From: Rothia nasimurium
GTDB taxonomy: Bacteria; Actinomycetota; Actinomycetes; Actinomycetales; Micrococcaceae
Length of the DNA stretch: 64,000 nt
NCBI RefSeq assembly: GCF_928381705.1
Contig: NZ_CAKMSR010000005.1
Coordinates: 112,844-176,843 of the forward strand
Direction of reading: 5' to 3'
This document shows, in pieces, positions 56,442-64,000 of this stretch. Position 1 is the first letter of the stretch. Every line of letters begins with the position of its first letter. A program made the translations under genes and the position numbers. The notes under the pieces are model-generated. The model saw nothing but the letters and a program-made list of their open reading frames with translations, did not search any database and had not been told where the DNA came from.

Positions 56442-56897
56442 ATGACCGACAAGACCACCCGCACCGAAGACCCCAACTACCGCGCCGTCACCGTCGAGCG
56501 GGTCGCCTCCCGCCACTACCGCGCCACCAACGCCAAGGGCGACACCCTCGACTTCGGCCAGGGCGAAGGCCTGCTCACCCCGGTTGAACTGCTCCTTGCC
56601 GCAATCGCAGGCTGCTCCGCCATCGACGTCGATGTGGTCACCGGCCGCAAATCAGAACCCGAAACCTTCACCGTGCACTCCTCCGGCCTGCGCAAGGTCG
56701 ACGAGAACAAGGCCGTTAGCCTCGACGACATCGAAGTCAGCTTCAACGTGCGCTTCCCCGCCACCGACGAGGGCGAAAAAGCCCGCTCCATGGTCGACCG
56801 CCTAATCAAACTCTCCGCCGAAAAAGACTGCACCGTCTCCCGCACCGTCGAACACGGCGCGTCCGTCACCTTCATCAACGAAGATAAGCAGAGCTAA
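56442..56897 (+). CDS. OsmC/Ohr family protein
   Basis: 151 residues; ATG at 56442 after AAGGAAG. TPVELLLAAIAGCSAIDVDVV contains the first catalytic-type cysteine (in AAIAGC), and AEKDCTVSRTVEHGASV near the end holds the second, in DCTVS. OsmC proteins reduce organic hydroperoxides with the Cys pair. Small cytoplasmic enzyme, monocistronic between azlC and the permease gene. Confidence 0.9.
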   Translation: MTDKTTRTEDPNYRAVTVERVASRHYRATNAKGDTLDFGQGEGLLTPVELLLAAIAGCSAIDVDVVTGRKSEPETFTVHSSGLRKVDENKAVSLDDIEVSFNVRFPATDEGEKARSMVDRLIKLSAEKDCTVSRTVEHGASVTFINEDKQS

Positions 56898-57011
56898 ATC
56901 ACGCTGCCCGCCCAGGGGCGCAGGGCGCTTGCGGTGGTAATCTAAAGTTTGTCTTATGCCCCCTAAGCAAAACTGTTGGGGGCTCATTACCACCGAAAGT
57001 AGCAGCACACT

Positions 57012-58490
57012 ATGTCTACTGAAGCGCAGTCTGCACCCACCGGGCAGACCAAAGAAGAGCTCAAGCGCGGCCTCGCCAGCCGCCACCTCTCCATGATCGC
57101 CATCGGCGGCGCCATCGGCACCGGCCTCTTTGTTGCCTCCGGCTCCACCATCGCAGAAGCCGGCCCCGGCGGCGCACTGCTGGCCTACGCCCTGATCGGC
57201 ATCATGGTGCTGCTCCTCATGCAGTCCCTGGGTGAAATGGCAGCTAACCTGCCCGTTGCAGGCTCCTTCCAGACCTTCGCCTCCCGCTACGTCTCAGACT
57301 CCTTCGGCTTTGCCATGGGCTGGAACTACTGGTTCAACTGGGCCATTACCGTGGCTGCTGAGCTGGTGGCTGCTGGTGTCATTATGTCCTACTGGCTTCC
57401 GGACGTTCCCGGCTGGGTCTGGGCAGGCGTCTTCCTGGCCATCATTCTGGGTATCAATGTGCTTTCGGCCCGCTCCTACGGCGAATCAGAGTTCTGGCTG
57501 GCTACCATCAAGGTGGTCACCGTTATCGTCTTCCTGATCGCTGGCGTTGCCATGATTTTCGGCATCCTGGGCAACCACGACAACGGTTTCGCTAACTGGA
57601 CCGACGGCGAAGCACCCTTCAAGGGCGGCTTCCTCTCTATCCTGGCTATCTTCATGGTCGCCGGTTTCTCCTTCCAGGGCACCGAGATGATCGGTGTTGC
57701 TGCCGGTGAGTCTGAGAACCCCCGCCGCGATGTACCCCGAGCCCTCAAGAGCGTCTTCTGGCGCATCATGCTCTTCTACATCGGTGCTATCGCTATTATC
57801 GGTACCCTGATTCCCTACACCAGCCCCAACCTGCTGCGGGCGGACACCACCGATATCGCCTACTCACCTTTCACCATGGTCTTTGAGAACCTGGGAGTTG
57901 CTTTTGCTGCTTCGGTGATGAACGCCGTCATTCTGACCGCGATTCTCTCTGCCGGTAACTCGGGCCTCTACGTTTCGTCCCGTATGCTCTACGCCCTGGC
58001 GCTGGAGGGGCGTGCTCCCAAGATTTTTGCCCGCGTGAACTCCCGCGGTATTCCCATGCCCGCCCTACTCATGACCGCCGCTATCGGCCTCTTCGGCTTC
58101 GTCTCTGCCGTGGTGGGCGAGGGTTCTGCCTACACCTGGCTGATTAACATCTCTGGCCTATCGGGCTTCATCACCTGGGTGGGTGTGGCTATCTGCCACT
58201 ACCGCTTCCGCCGCGCCTACGTGGCTCAGGGTAACGATGTTAATGATTTGCCTTACAAGGCCCCTCTCTTCCCGATTGGCCCCATCGTTGCGCTGCTGAT
58301 GTGCCTGCTGGTGATTGCCGGCCAGAACTACAACGCTATCTTCGCTGGGCACTGGTTCGAGGTTGTCTCGGCCTACATTGGTCTGCCCATCATTATTGGC
58401 GTGTGGCTAGTGCACAAGCTGGTAACCGGCTCAAAGACTATCCCGCTCAAGGACGTGGACGTCTCAGGCCTTGAGGTCTCAGGCAAGTAA
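57012..58490 (+). CDS. APC-superfamily amino acid permease
   Basis: 492 residues. KRGLASRHLSMIAIGGAIGTGLFVASG (residues 16-42, in parts) with GGAIGTGLF is the AAT-type permease start, and twelve hydrophobic segments follow. FSFQGTEMIGVAAGESENPR, with the E in the middle, is the family block after TM5. LSAGNSGLYVSSRMLYALA supports a basic or aromatic amino acid or GABA permease group. The substrate is not decided. A terminator follows. Confidence 0.88.
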   Translation: MSTEAQSAPTGQTKEELKRGLASRHLSMIAIGGAIGTGLFVASGSTIAEAGPGGALLAYALIGIMVLLLMQSLGEMAANLPVAGSFQTFASRYVSDSFGFAMGWNYWFNWAITVAAELVAAGVIMSYWLPDVPGWVWAGVFLAIILGINVLSARSYGESEFWLATIKVVTVIVFLIAGVAMIFGILGNHDNGFANWTDGEAPFKGGFLSILAIFMVAGFSFQGTEMIGVAAGESENPRRDVPRALKSVFWRIMLFYIGAIAIIGTLIPYTSPNLLRADTTDIAYSPFTMVFENLGVAFAASVMNAVILTAILSAGNSGLYVSSRMLYALALEGRAPKIFARVNSRGIPMPALLMTAAIGLFGFVSAVVGEGSAYTWLINISGLSGFITWVGVAICHYRFRRAYVAQGNDVNDLPYKAPLFPIGPIVALLMCLLVIAGQNYNAIFAGHWFEVVSAYIGLPIIIGVWLVHKLVTGSKTIPLKDVDVSGLEVSGK

Positions 58491-58507
58491 GTTTCTGTGC
58501 GAGAAAG

Positions 58508-58538
58508 GGGAGGGTGCCGGGTTTTCCGGGGCCCTCCC
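58508..58538 (+). terminator. terminator after permease
   Basis: GGGAGGG (58508-58514) with GCCGG pairs with CCGG and CCCTCCC (58532-58538); TTTTG follows. Confidence 0.75.
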
Positions 58539-58733
58539 TTTTGTATACCTAGGTGCATTGACTCCGGTTTGTACCAGCCCCTGCCCACTTTGAGACTGAT
58601 TTCTGAACACTGCGTGGTACAAAGTCGTCTGGTCAGGATGCGGACGCCTGTGAGCGGGGGAGTGCGCCGGGCTAGAATGGTGTGGTTTGGTTTTGTTCTC
58701 TTGTACGTGTTCTGGGTTGAAAGGTGTGGCCGC

Positions 58734-59354
58734 GTGGCTAAGCTCTATTTCCGTTTTGGTGCCATGAATTCGGGTAAGTCGACTGCGCTGCTGCAGGCTG
58801 CCCATAACTATGAGGAGCGGGGCCAGCGGGTGCTGCTGGCCAAGCCGCAGGTGGACACCAAGGGCGATACTGAGATTGTGTCTCGTCTGGGCGTGACTCG
58901 CCAGGCTGATTTTTTGGTGGGTGCAGACGACTCTGTGCGCGAGCTCTTCCACGCTGCTGCTGAGCCTAATGCTGATGACGACCGTATGCACTGGCACCTG
59001 CCCGTCTCATGTCTGCTGGTGGATGAGGCCCAGTTTTTGACTGCTGAGCAGGTGGACGACCTGATGCGGATTGCGGTGGTAGAGAACGTGCCGGTGATGT
59101 GTTACGGCATTCGTACGGATTTTAGGACGCGGGCCTTCCCCGGTTCTGCCCGCCTGCTGGAGATCGCCCACACCCTTGAGGAGCTGAAGACTATTTGCCG
59201 GTGCGGACGGAAGGCGCTCTTTAACGGCCGTACCGTTGATGGAAAGTTTGTTTTTGCCGGTGATCAGGTGGCTATTGACGGCGTGCATGTGGGCTATGAG
59301 TCGCTCTGCCCCACCTGCTATCTGGAGGAATCGGGCGGCAAGCTCTACCAGTAG
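58734..59354 (+). CDS. tdk: thymidine kinase
   Basis: 206 residues from the GTG at 58734 (GAAAGG upstream); the frame is open earlier, but that leader reads as non-coding. AKLYFRFGAMNSGKSTALLQ is the P-loop, LLVDEAQFLT the Walker B-like block, and MCYGIRTDFRT the lasso. CRCGRKALFN and CPTCY hold the four zinc cysteines. Type II cytosolic thymidine kinase, salvaging thymidine to dTMP. Convergent with the 59367 gene, 12 bases apart. Confidence 0.95.
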   Translation: MAKLYFRFGAMNSGKSTALLQAAHNYEERGQRVLLAKPQVDTKGDTEIVSRLGVTRQADFLVGADDSVRELFHAAAEPNADDDRMHWHLPVSCLLVDEAQFLTAEQVDDLMRIAVVENVPVMCYGIRTDFRTRAFPGSARLLEIAHTLEELKTICRCGRKALFNGRTVDGKFVFAGDQVAIDGVHVGYESLCPTCYLEESGGKLYQ

Positions 59355-59366
59355 CCTGTACCGGTT

Positions 59367-60353
59367 TTAGCTTTCGCAGCCCCAGGCGTTGGGGTTTGTC
59401 GTGCAGTCATCGGCGACTAGCCCAACCTGGGTACGCCATACTCTCACGAGCTGAGGTTCGCTGGTGCGGCTAACCGTGCCGTCGATGACCTGCCAGGGAC
59501 CGCCCTCTACTGAGTATTCACCCCGGTAGGTGGTGGTGAGGGTGAACTGGTAGTCGCCGGGCTCTGCGTATTGGTGGGAGGTGCTGGTGGGCTGGTCCCA
59601 GATGTCTTCGCCGAGGGCCTGGCCGGGGTAGCTGGTGGGGCCGAGCACGCTGCCGTCACCGTAGGTGAAGGTGTAGGTGACTGGTGTTGCGCGTAGGGTG
59701 ACGTTTTGGCCGTTGATGGTGCGCGTGAATTCTTGGGGGTTGGGGTCTGCCCAGAAGTTGGTGTTGTAGTTTTTGAGGGTGTGGGGTGCTTTTTCTTGGT
59801 GGGGTGTTGCAGGGGCGATGGGGAAGGTGTCGAAGTCGTGGGTTGTGAGGGTGACGCGGATGGTGCGTAGTACGGTTTGCCCGTTTTCTTCGGCAAGCTC
59901 TAGGCCTGCGGCTTCGAGTTCTGCTGGGGTGAGGGGTACGCAGCCGAGGGTGCCTTGGGGCGTGTTGTAGGGGGTGTCTGAGCCGTCGGACCAGTCGGTG
60001 GGTACGAGGGAGAGGACGCCGAGCTCCCCGTTGGTTGCGAGACAATAGGTGCCGGGTTGCACAGCACCGTTGGTCTGGAGCCGGGCACGATTGGAATCGT
60101 TGGGAGCTTCGAAGTAAATGATTTTTAAATCGGCAAGCTGACTAGTAACGTCATTGGAAACAGGATGAGAGTCCTGCTGAACTGGGGCATCTTTAACGCC
60201 GATATAGGTATCCCAATTATAATCTTTGTCTACTTTGACTTTGAACTCGTTATTATCAGAGTCCCCAGAATCGTTAGCGTAGCTTAAACAGAAAGACGAG
60301 AGCGTCAGAGACGTGGCAATTGCCATCGAAGATATCAGAGTTCTCCTCAGCAT
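59367..60353 (-). CDS. secreted protein with PKD-like domain, unknown function
   Basis: 328 residues. Signal peptide at residues 1-25 (LISSMAIATSLTLSSFCLS), then a charged stretch (DSGDSDNNEFKVKVDKDYN). The mature part has TYTFTYGDGSVLGPTSYPG and SHQYAEPGDYQFTLTTTYRGEYS, a PKD-type beta-sandwich pattern (xYTFxYGDG ... HxYxxPGxYxxT). It ends in DDCTTNPNAWGCES, with two cysteines that may form a disulfide. It starts directly at the stop of the DUF6318 lipoprotein gene (TAAATG), so the two are cotranslated and probably act together at the cell surface. The first third is more AT-rich than neighbours. Confidence 0.7.
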   Translation of the reverse strand: MLRRTLISSMAIATSLTLSSFCLSYANDSGDSDNNEFKVKVDKDYNWDTYIGVKDAPVQQDSHPVSNDVTSQLADLKIIYFEAPNDSNRARLQTNGAVQPGTYCLATNGELGVLSLVPTDWSDGSDTPYNTPQGTLGCVPLTPAELEAAGLELAEENGQTVLRTIRVTLTTHDFDTFPIAPATPHQEKAPHTLKNYNTNFWADPNPQEFTRTINGQNVTLRATPVTYTFTYGDGSVLGPTSYPGQALGEDIWDQPTSTSHQYAEPGDYQFTLTTTYRGEYSVEGGPWQVIDGTVSRTSEPQLVRVWRTQVGLVADDCTTNPNAWGCES

Positions 60354-61034
60354 TTACCTAACTACCTTTCCATCGTAGGCTTCCCACTCTCCGTCACTGT
60401 ATTTAAAGAAGAACTCGTACCCCTGGAGATTCGCTTCGCTGCTGTCTATAGTCTTTATTTCAGTTACTTCATTGATAATTCCATTTTCTGAAGTGACGTT
60501 CAGGCCGTAGCCGTACAATCCATCTCCGTAGCTTGTAACGAGATCAGGATTCAGATGTAATTCTCGCTGGAGGCCAATAATCCACCCGCCGTCCTCGTAT
60601 AGACGCTCAACAGAATCAATAAATGTTAAATCTGCTTCATAATTGCTGGAAGTCAGTTCTTTGAGAGCGGTAGTATCCCCAGTTTGGATTGCATAGTTCC
60701 GCATATCGTTCCAGTACGTAATGAACTTTTCCATTGCTTCTGGTGTTTCTACGTTCATTCCGTCGGGTGCTACTGGTTTGGGTACGTTTTGGGCGGGGCC
60801 GTGTTCGTCGGCAGCGCGGTATTCGCCGTCGGGGGCTTTGGATCCGCCGGAGTAGTTGGTTTCGGCTGCGCTTGCGGTTGCATCAGCCGCGACTGAGGTG
60901 CTGGAGGCGGTTACAGAAGCCGTGGCGCTGGCGTCCGCCTCGGGAATGCTGCCTGTGGCCTGTGCGCCGCAGCCGGTGAGGGCCAGTAGCGCGATGGCTG
61001 CAAAGGTAAGGCTACGGGTGGGTGTGTGCTTCAT
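60354..61034 (-). CDS. DUF6318 family lipoprotein
   Basis: 226 residues, ATG at 61034. Signal peptide with lipobox LALTGC, giving a lipid-anchored Cys. An Ala/Ser/Thr linker (SATASVTASSTSVAADATAS) follows, then a globular domain: TPEAMEKFITYWNDMRNYAIQTGD, in two parts, is the DUF6318 core. Found in actinobacteria as a surface lipoprotein; function unknown. A strong promoter is at 61078-61106. The 3' end touches the secreted-protein gene with no gap. Confidence 0.78.
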   Translation of the reverse strand: MKHTPTRSLTFAAIALLALTGCGAQATGSIPEADASATASVTASSTSVAADATASAAETNYSGGSKAPDGEYRAADEHGPAQNVPKPVAPDGMNVETPEAMEKFITYWNDMRNYAIQTGDTTALKELTSSNYEADLTFIDSVERLYEDGGWIIGLQRELHLNPDLVTSYGDGLYGYGLNVTSENGIINEVTEIKTIDSSEANLQGYEFFFKYSDGEWEAYDGKVVR

Positions 61035-61388
61035 AGGGATCTCCTGGCTACATCTTTGTGACTAGGTCTTATGTGTTTTTATAGTTCGGGGTGTGCGTCT
61101 TGGCAAGGGGATTAGCCCTCTTGACTGGTTTTTAACGGCACATTACGCAAATGATGAAGCGTTTTCCACAGATTTCGGGCCTGATGTGGGCAAATAGGCC
61201 CACACAACAAATACTAGGCAGCAGGTGTTTTCACAGGTTCATCTGTCGCCGGATCCGCTAACTCCCTGCGAGACTGCAATAGCTAGCTAACTGCTCGCAG
61301 GCGTCTTATGCTCAGCTCGTGTGGGCATGGGGCGCCTGCTTCTTAAACACCGTGGAATAAACTTGCGCTGTCAATGATTATGAGGGGT
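61035..61388. other. 354-base non-coding stretch with hairpins
   Basis: It holds the DUF6318 promoter, a small hairpin TGTGGGC/GCCCACA at about 61194-61213, and CCTGCGAG paired with CTCGCAGG about 30 bases apart (61265-61305 region). No protein reading is convincing. A short structured RNA is possible but unsupported. Confidence 0.45.
61078..61106 (-). promoter_or_regulatory. strong promoter of the DUF6318 operon
   Basis: On the minus strand: TTGCCA (61106-61101), exactly 17 bases, TATAAA (61083-61078). Five of six bases match the consensus in each box. Confidence 0.75.
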
Positions 61389-61985
61389 ATGAAGGTTTCT
61401 ATTCTTGGTGCCGGTAAGCTCGGCACGGCGCTTGCTCGTTTGTCTGTTGCTGCTGGTCATGAGACGTTGGTGTATGCGCGGCCTAAGCCTATGTTGGATA
61501 TTATTTTGGGGTCGCTGGTGCCTGAGGCGCAGCTGGTGGATTTTGAGGGCGCGCTTGATGCGGATGTTGTGATTGTGGCTTTGCCGCGCACGGCCTTGCC
61601 CGGCTTTGATTTTTCGGCGGCTCGTGGTGTGGTGGTTGATGCTACGAACCCTTGGGACGCCGCTGGTACGGCGGGCGCTGCGTTTGCGTTACCGGGGGCG
61701 CGGGTTCCTGTTATTCGTACGTTGAACCATATTGCGTATGATGCTTTGACGTCTGATAGTCGGGCGTTGAATCCGCATGCGCTGCCGCGTGCTGTTGCAG
61801 TGATTGATGCGGGGCAGGGGAGCGAGGCTTTAGATACGGCTATTCGGCTGGTGGATTCGCTGGGTTTTGACGCTGTGCTGATGCCTGAATCTGCGGCGCA
61901 TCTGTTCGAGCCCGACGGGGACGCCTTCGGTGCCTTCCTGACGAAAGAGCAGATGGTAGAGCTTGGTGAGCTTCAAAGCTCATAG
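61389..61985 (+). CDS. NADP/F420-binding oxidoreductase-like protein
   Basis: 198 residues from the ATG at 61389 (MKVSILGAGKLGTALARLS); ATGs at 61374 and 61380 are also in frame, and the choice rests on family similarity. GAGKLGTALA is a Rossmann dinucleotide site. DVVIVALPRTALPG and VVVDATNPWD follow the NADP-dependent F420 reductase fold. The protein is of normal length for single-domain members. Substrate unknown. The codon use (many GCG, GTG, TTT) differs from upstream genes. Confidence 0.78.
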   Translation: MKVSILGAGKLGTALARLSVAAGHETLVYARPKPMLDIILGSLVPEAQLVDFEGALDADVVIVALPRTALPGFDFSAARGVVVDATNPWDAAGTAGAAFALPGARVPVIRTLNHIAYDALTSDSRALNPHALPRAVAVIDAGQGSEALDTAIRLVDSLGFDAVLMPESAAHLFEPDGDAFGAFLTKEQMVELGELQSS

Positions 61986-62077
61986 AAAATAATGGATGTG
62001 GACTTGTTGCATCCGTAGACTAAGAAGGTCTGTTGAGAGGGTTCCCAGCTCTCATAAGCACCTGTATAGTGGTTTAT

Positions 62078-62098
62078 ATATTCGAATATGTATTCGAT
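62078..62098 (+). promoter_or_regulatory. palindrome and direct repeat upstream of the methyltransferase
   Basis: ATATTCGAATAT (62078-62089) is a perfect palindrome, and ATTCGA is repeated with a 12-base period. A -10-like TATAGT lies just upstream (62065-62070). It is a possible control site for the R-M operon. Confidence 0.4.
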
Positions 62099-62128
62099 TT
62101 CTGAGATGAGTAGATGGGGGAATCGCAC

Positions 62129-63091
62129 ATGCTGACTTCAGTGGAGATTTGTGCTGGTGCTGGTGGGCAGGCTCTTGGCCTTGAGATGGCGGGATTTGAG
62201 CACCTTGCTGCTGTGGAGATAGATTCGGACGCCTGCAACACGCTGCGGGCTAATCGCCCTAATTGGAACGTAATTGAATCTGATCTTAATGAGTGGGATC
62301 CTACCCCTTACAAAGGTGTGGACCTCTTCGCGGGTGGCGTTCCATGTCCTCCTTTCAGCGTGGCCGGTAAACAGCTTGGTGCTGATGATGAGCGTGATTT
62401 ATTCCCTCGTGCACTTGAGATTATTGAGGTTCTTGAGCCCAAGGCTGTCATGCTCGAGAACGTGAAAGGCCTGCTATCAAAGCGTTTTGCTGATTACCGC
62501 AATGAGATTATCAAGGCTATGGGGAAGCTTGGCTATGTGGTGGATTGGCAGCTTATTAACTCCTCTGACTATGGGGTTCCGCAGTTGCGACCGCGCAGTA
62601 TTTTGGTAGCTACCCATAAGGATTTGGATGGTTGTTTTGTGTGGCCAGAGCGGCGTCCAGACGAAGCGCCAACGGTAGGGGATACTCTGCATGACCTGAT
62701 GGCTTCTAATGGCTGGGAAGGCGCGGACGCTTGGGCTGAGGGAGCTAAGAAGATCGCGCCTACATTGGTGGGAGGGTCGAAGAAGCACGGTGGCCCAGAT
62801 TTGGGGCCTACTCGGGCTAAAGCTGCCTGGGCTGAGATGGGTGTAAACGGTAAATCGATTGCTGAGGTCGCTCCTGAACCTGGTTATGCTGAGATGCCTC
62901 GGCTAACGGTTCGTATGGCTGCTCGTATTCAGGGGTTCCCTGATGATTGGCAGATTACCGGGCGTAAAACGGCTGCTTATCGGCAGGTTGGGAATGCCTT
63001 TCCACCCCCGGTTTCTTGTGCCATCGGTACTGAGATTGCTAATTTGCTGAACCAGAATCTGGAGGTGAAGAATGGTCGCGTCGCTGCGTAG
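62129..63091 (+). CDS. C5-cytosine DNA methyltransferase of an NgoMIV-like R-M system
   Basis: 320 residues from the ATG at 62129 (MLTSVEICAGAGG). Motif I is EICAGAGGQALGLEMAGF (SAM). Motif IV is GGVPCPPFS with catalytic Cys73. Motif VI is MLENVKG with Glu110. Motif VIII-like blocks follow in DYGVPQLRPRSILVA, and IX-X in RLTVRMAARIQGFPDDW and YRQVGNAFPPPV. It overlaps the nuclease gene by 20 bases. The target is inferred as GCCGGC from the partner nuclease, not read from the methyltransferase. Intact; likely still protects the chromosome. Confidence 0.88.
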   Translation: MLTSVEICAGAGGQALGLEMAGFEHLAAVEIDSDACNTLRANRPNWNVIESDLNEWDPTPYKGVDLFAGGVPCPPFSVAGKQLGADDERDLFPRALEIIEVLEPKAVMLENVKGLLSKRFADYRNEIIKAMGKLGYVVDWQLINSSDYGVPQLRPRSILVATHKDLDGCFVWPERRPDEAPTVGDTLHDLMASNGWEGADAWAEGAKKIAPTLVGGSKKHGGPDLGPTRAKAAWAEMGVNGKSIAEVAPEPGYAEMPRLTVRMAARIQGFPDDWQITGRKTAAYRQVGNAFPPPVSCAIGTEIANLLNQNLEVKNGRVAA

Positions 63092-63878
63092 GCTCCGCCA
63101 GGAATATCATCAGGAGCTGATTGATTTAGGTGTTCTTGCCGTTACTGAATCTGGCGTGGCTTCTAATGCTGATAGTTCTCAGAAGACTAGTAAGGCTATT
63201 GCTCTTTCTATAGCAGAGCAGCTAGGTGTGAAGCCTGGTGGCGAGAAATTGGCCGGTCAGACAGCGGGGCATGTTTTTGAAGCTACTACGACTCGATTCT
63301 TGAGTCGAGTCTTAGCGGAGTTCAGCCATATTGTTGCACCAGGTACTGAGATTGAGCATGTGGTGAAGCGTGGGCATGGCTTTTATCTGGCTGAGTTTGT
63401 GCCGTATTTACATTTGAAGCAGCTTGCTGGGGCTGTGGAATCTGATCCTACGCTGTCTACAGTTTTGGGAAATTCTTACGATATTAGTCCTGATGTGATT
63501 ATGACGAAGGCACCTCAACCTGATGCCTATTTCAATGATGGTGCTTTGCGGGTTGACGATTCTGTTGCTGCGCTGACTCCGCGCCGGCTTGTGAATAATG
63601 AGGCTAAGTTTGTTGAGGCCATTATTAGTTGTAAGTGGACTTTGCGGAGTGATCGTGCTCAGAACGCACGCTCTGAAGCCTTGAATATAATCCGCAACCG
63701 TAAGGGTCGCACCCCGAATATTGTGGTGGTGACGGGTGAGCCTACTCCTTCTCGTCTGGCCTCTTTGGCTTTGGGGACTGGGGATATCGATATGGTCTAC
63801 CATTTTGCTTTGCCGGAGCTGCAGAAAGCAGTAGCCGCCTCGGGAAATGACGAGGCGGCTAGTATGCTGGAAGTGATA
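63072..63878 (+). pseudogene. NgoMIV-type restriction endonuclease, 3' end replaced by an insertion sequence
   Basis: ATG at 63072, GGAGGTG just upstream. About 269 codons survive. Asp141 in ISPDVIM, Lys188 in IISCKWTLRSDRAQNAR and Glu202 in RSEALNIIRNRKG correspond to Asp140, Lys187 and Glu201 of NgoMIV; RSDR is the motif that reads CCGG in this enzyme group. VVVTGEPTPSRLASLALGTGDIDMVYHFALPEL is also family sequence. NgoMIV has about 286 residues; here the last 17 or so are gone because an insertion sequence starts near 63879. The frame does not stop there but reads on through the IS leader into the transposase start, with no stop before the window ends. Confidence 0.82.
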
Positions 63879-64000
63879 TGTACTGGGTTTAGTTCCGACC
63901 CCGTACATTGGAAACAAACAAAAAAGAGCAAAGGAACTTCACCCATGCCCACCAAATACCCCCAAGAACTCAAAACAAGAGCCCTACGCCTACTGGCCGA
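63879..64000 (+). mobile_element. left end of an IS3-like insertion sequence (truncated by window end)
   Basis: The TGTACTGGGTTTAG end begins at about 63879; TG at the end is typical of IS3-family elements. A short palindromic TGTAC / GTACA pair lies around 63879-63906. The transposase gene starts at 63945. The right end is beyond the window. Confidence 0.7.
63945..64000 (+). CDS. IS transposase OrfA-like, N-terminus (partial)
   Basis: ATG at 63945 with AAAGGA upstream. The 18 visible residues MPTKYPQELKTRALRLLA match the start of the helix-turn-helix protein (OrfA) of IS3-type elements (MPxKYPxEFKxxAxxL). Assignment to IS3 rather than a related family is tentative because only the beginning is seen. 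Confidence 0.65.
   Translation, partial: MPTKYPQELKTRALRLLA

Noticed and set aside
62129..63091. Avoidance of GCCGGC in the window as sign of active restriction
   Set aside because: The site is present several times in genes (for example near 11570, 46172 and 54798), as expected if DNA is methylated or restriction is off, so nothing can be concluded.

Overview
The window is bacterial chromosome from a high-GC actinobacterium of the family Micrococcaceae. Rothia is my best guess. The evidence is gene order and gene content, not a species marker: guaB - guaB3 - SURF1 - DUF3817 - guaA in one block, a CIRCE-controlled groES-groEL pair, a DUF6318 lipoprotein, GC-rich wobble positions, and short AGGAG or GAAAGG ribosome sites. 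No rRNA, tRNA, CRISPR array, replication origin or prophage was found. Almost all of it is one dense chromosome segment with about 60 genes and strong hairpin terminators between transcription units.

Layout. 0-4.3 kb: end of tsaD, a GCS2-type ligase, a methyltransferase and an MFS exporter. 4.3-6.5 kb: groES-groEL behind a promoter with a CIRCE operator. 6.7-8.9 kb: an O-acyltransferase. 9-15.1 kb: GMP synthesis (guaB, guaB3, guaA) with SURF1 and DUF3817 membrane proteins between them. 15.1-23.3 kb: an alpha-glucoside block (two GH13 glucosidases, an EEP phosphatase, a PTS EIICB, an RpiR regulator) plus a decayed VOC gene. 23.4-27.6 kb: a giant helicase-like protein with a ruined P-loop. 27.7-42.2 kb: housekeeping and envelope genes (FmdB, 5-FTHF cyclo-ligase, galU, CYTH-CHAD, MscS, NUDIX, alaA, xseAB, ispH). 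42.3-50.4 kb: transporters, ychF, an inserted toxin-antitoxin pair, YtxH-like, PhnA and a lipoprotein. 50.5-59.4 kb: two overlapping TetR genes behind a short UvrA, then tpx, azlCD, osmC, an amino-acid permease and tdk. 59.4-64 kb: accessory genes (DUF6318 plus secreted protein, an NADP-binding protein, a GCCGGC-type restriction-modification pair whose nuclease is cut by an insertion sequence at the window edge).

The most unusual structures are these. (1) A complete MntA-HepT toxin-antitoxin module (46.28-47.05 kb) lies between two 41-bp copies of the 3' end of ychF, and the toxin gene ends in-frame with the borrowed ychF tail. (2) A family of long hairpins shares a 67-nt core (2.9 kb and 55.0 kb) with variable but always self-complementary outer arms. 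(3) The NgoMIV-like nuclease gene is interrupted by an IS and reads in-frame into its transposase. (4) Several proteins have lost residues essential in their families: an SMR exporter without its membrane glutamate, an Upf1-like helicase without Walker A lysine, and a GuaB3 without the IMPDH cysteine. (5) The RpiR ribosome site lies inside a 17-bp inverted repeat that could silence read-through transcripts.

All functional calls rest on reading the translated sequence and recalled family motifs. No database search was run.
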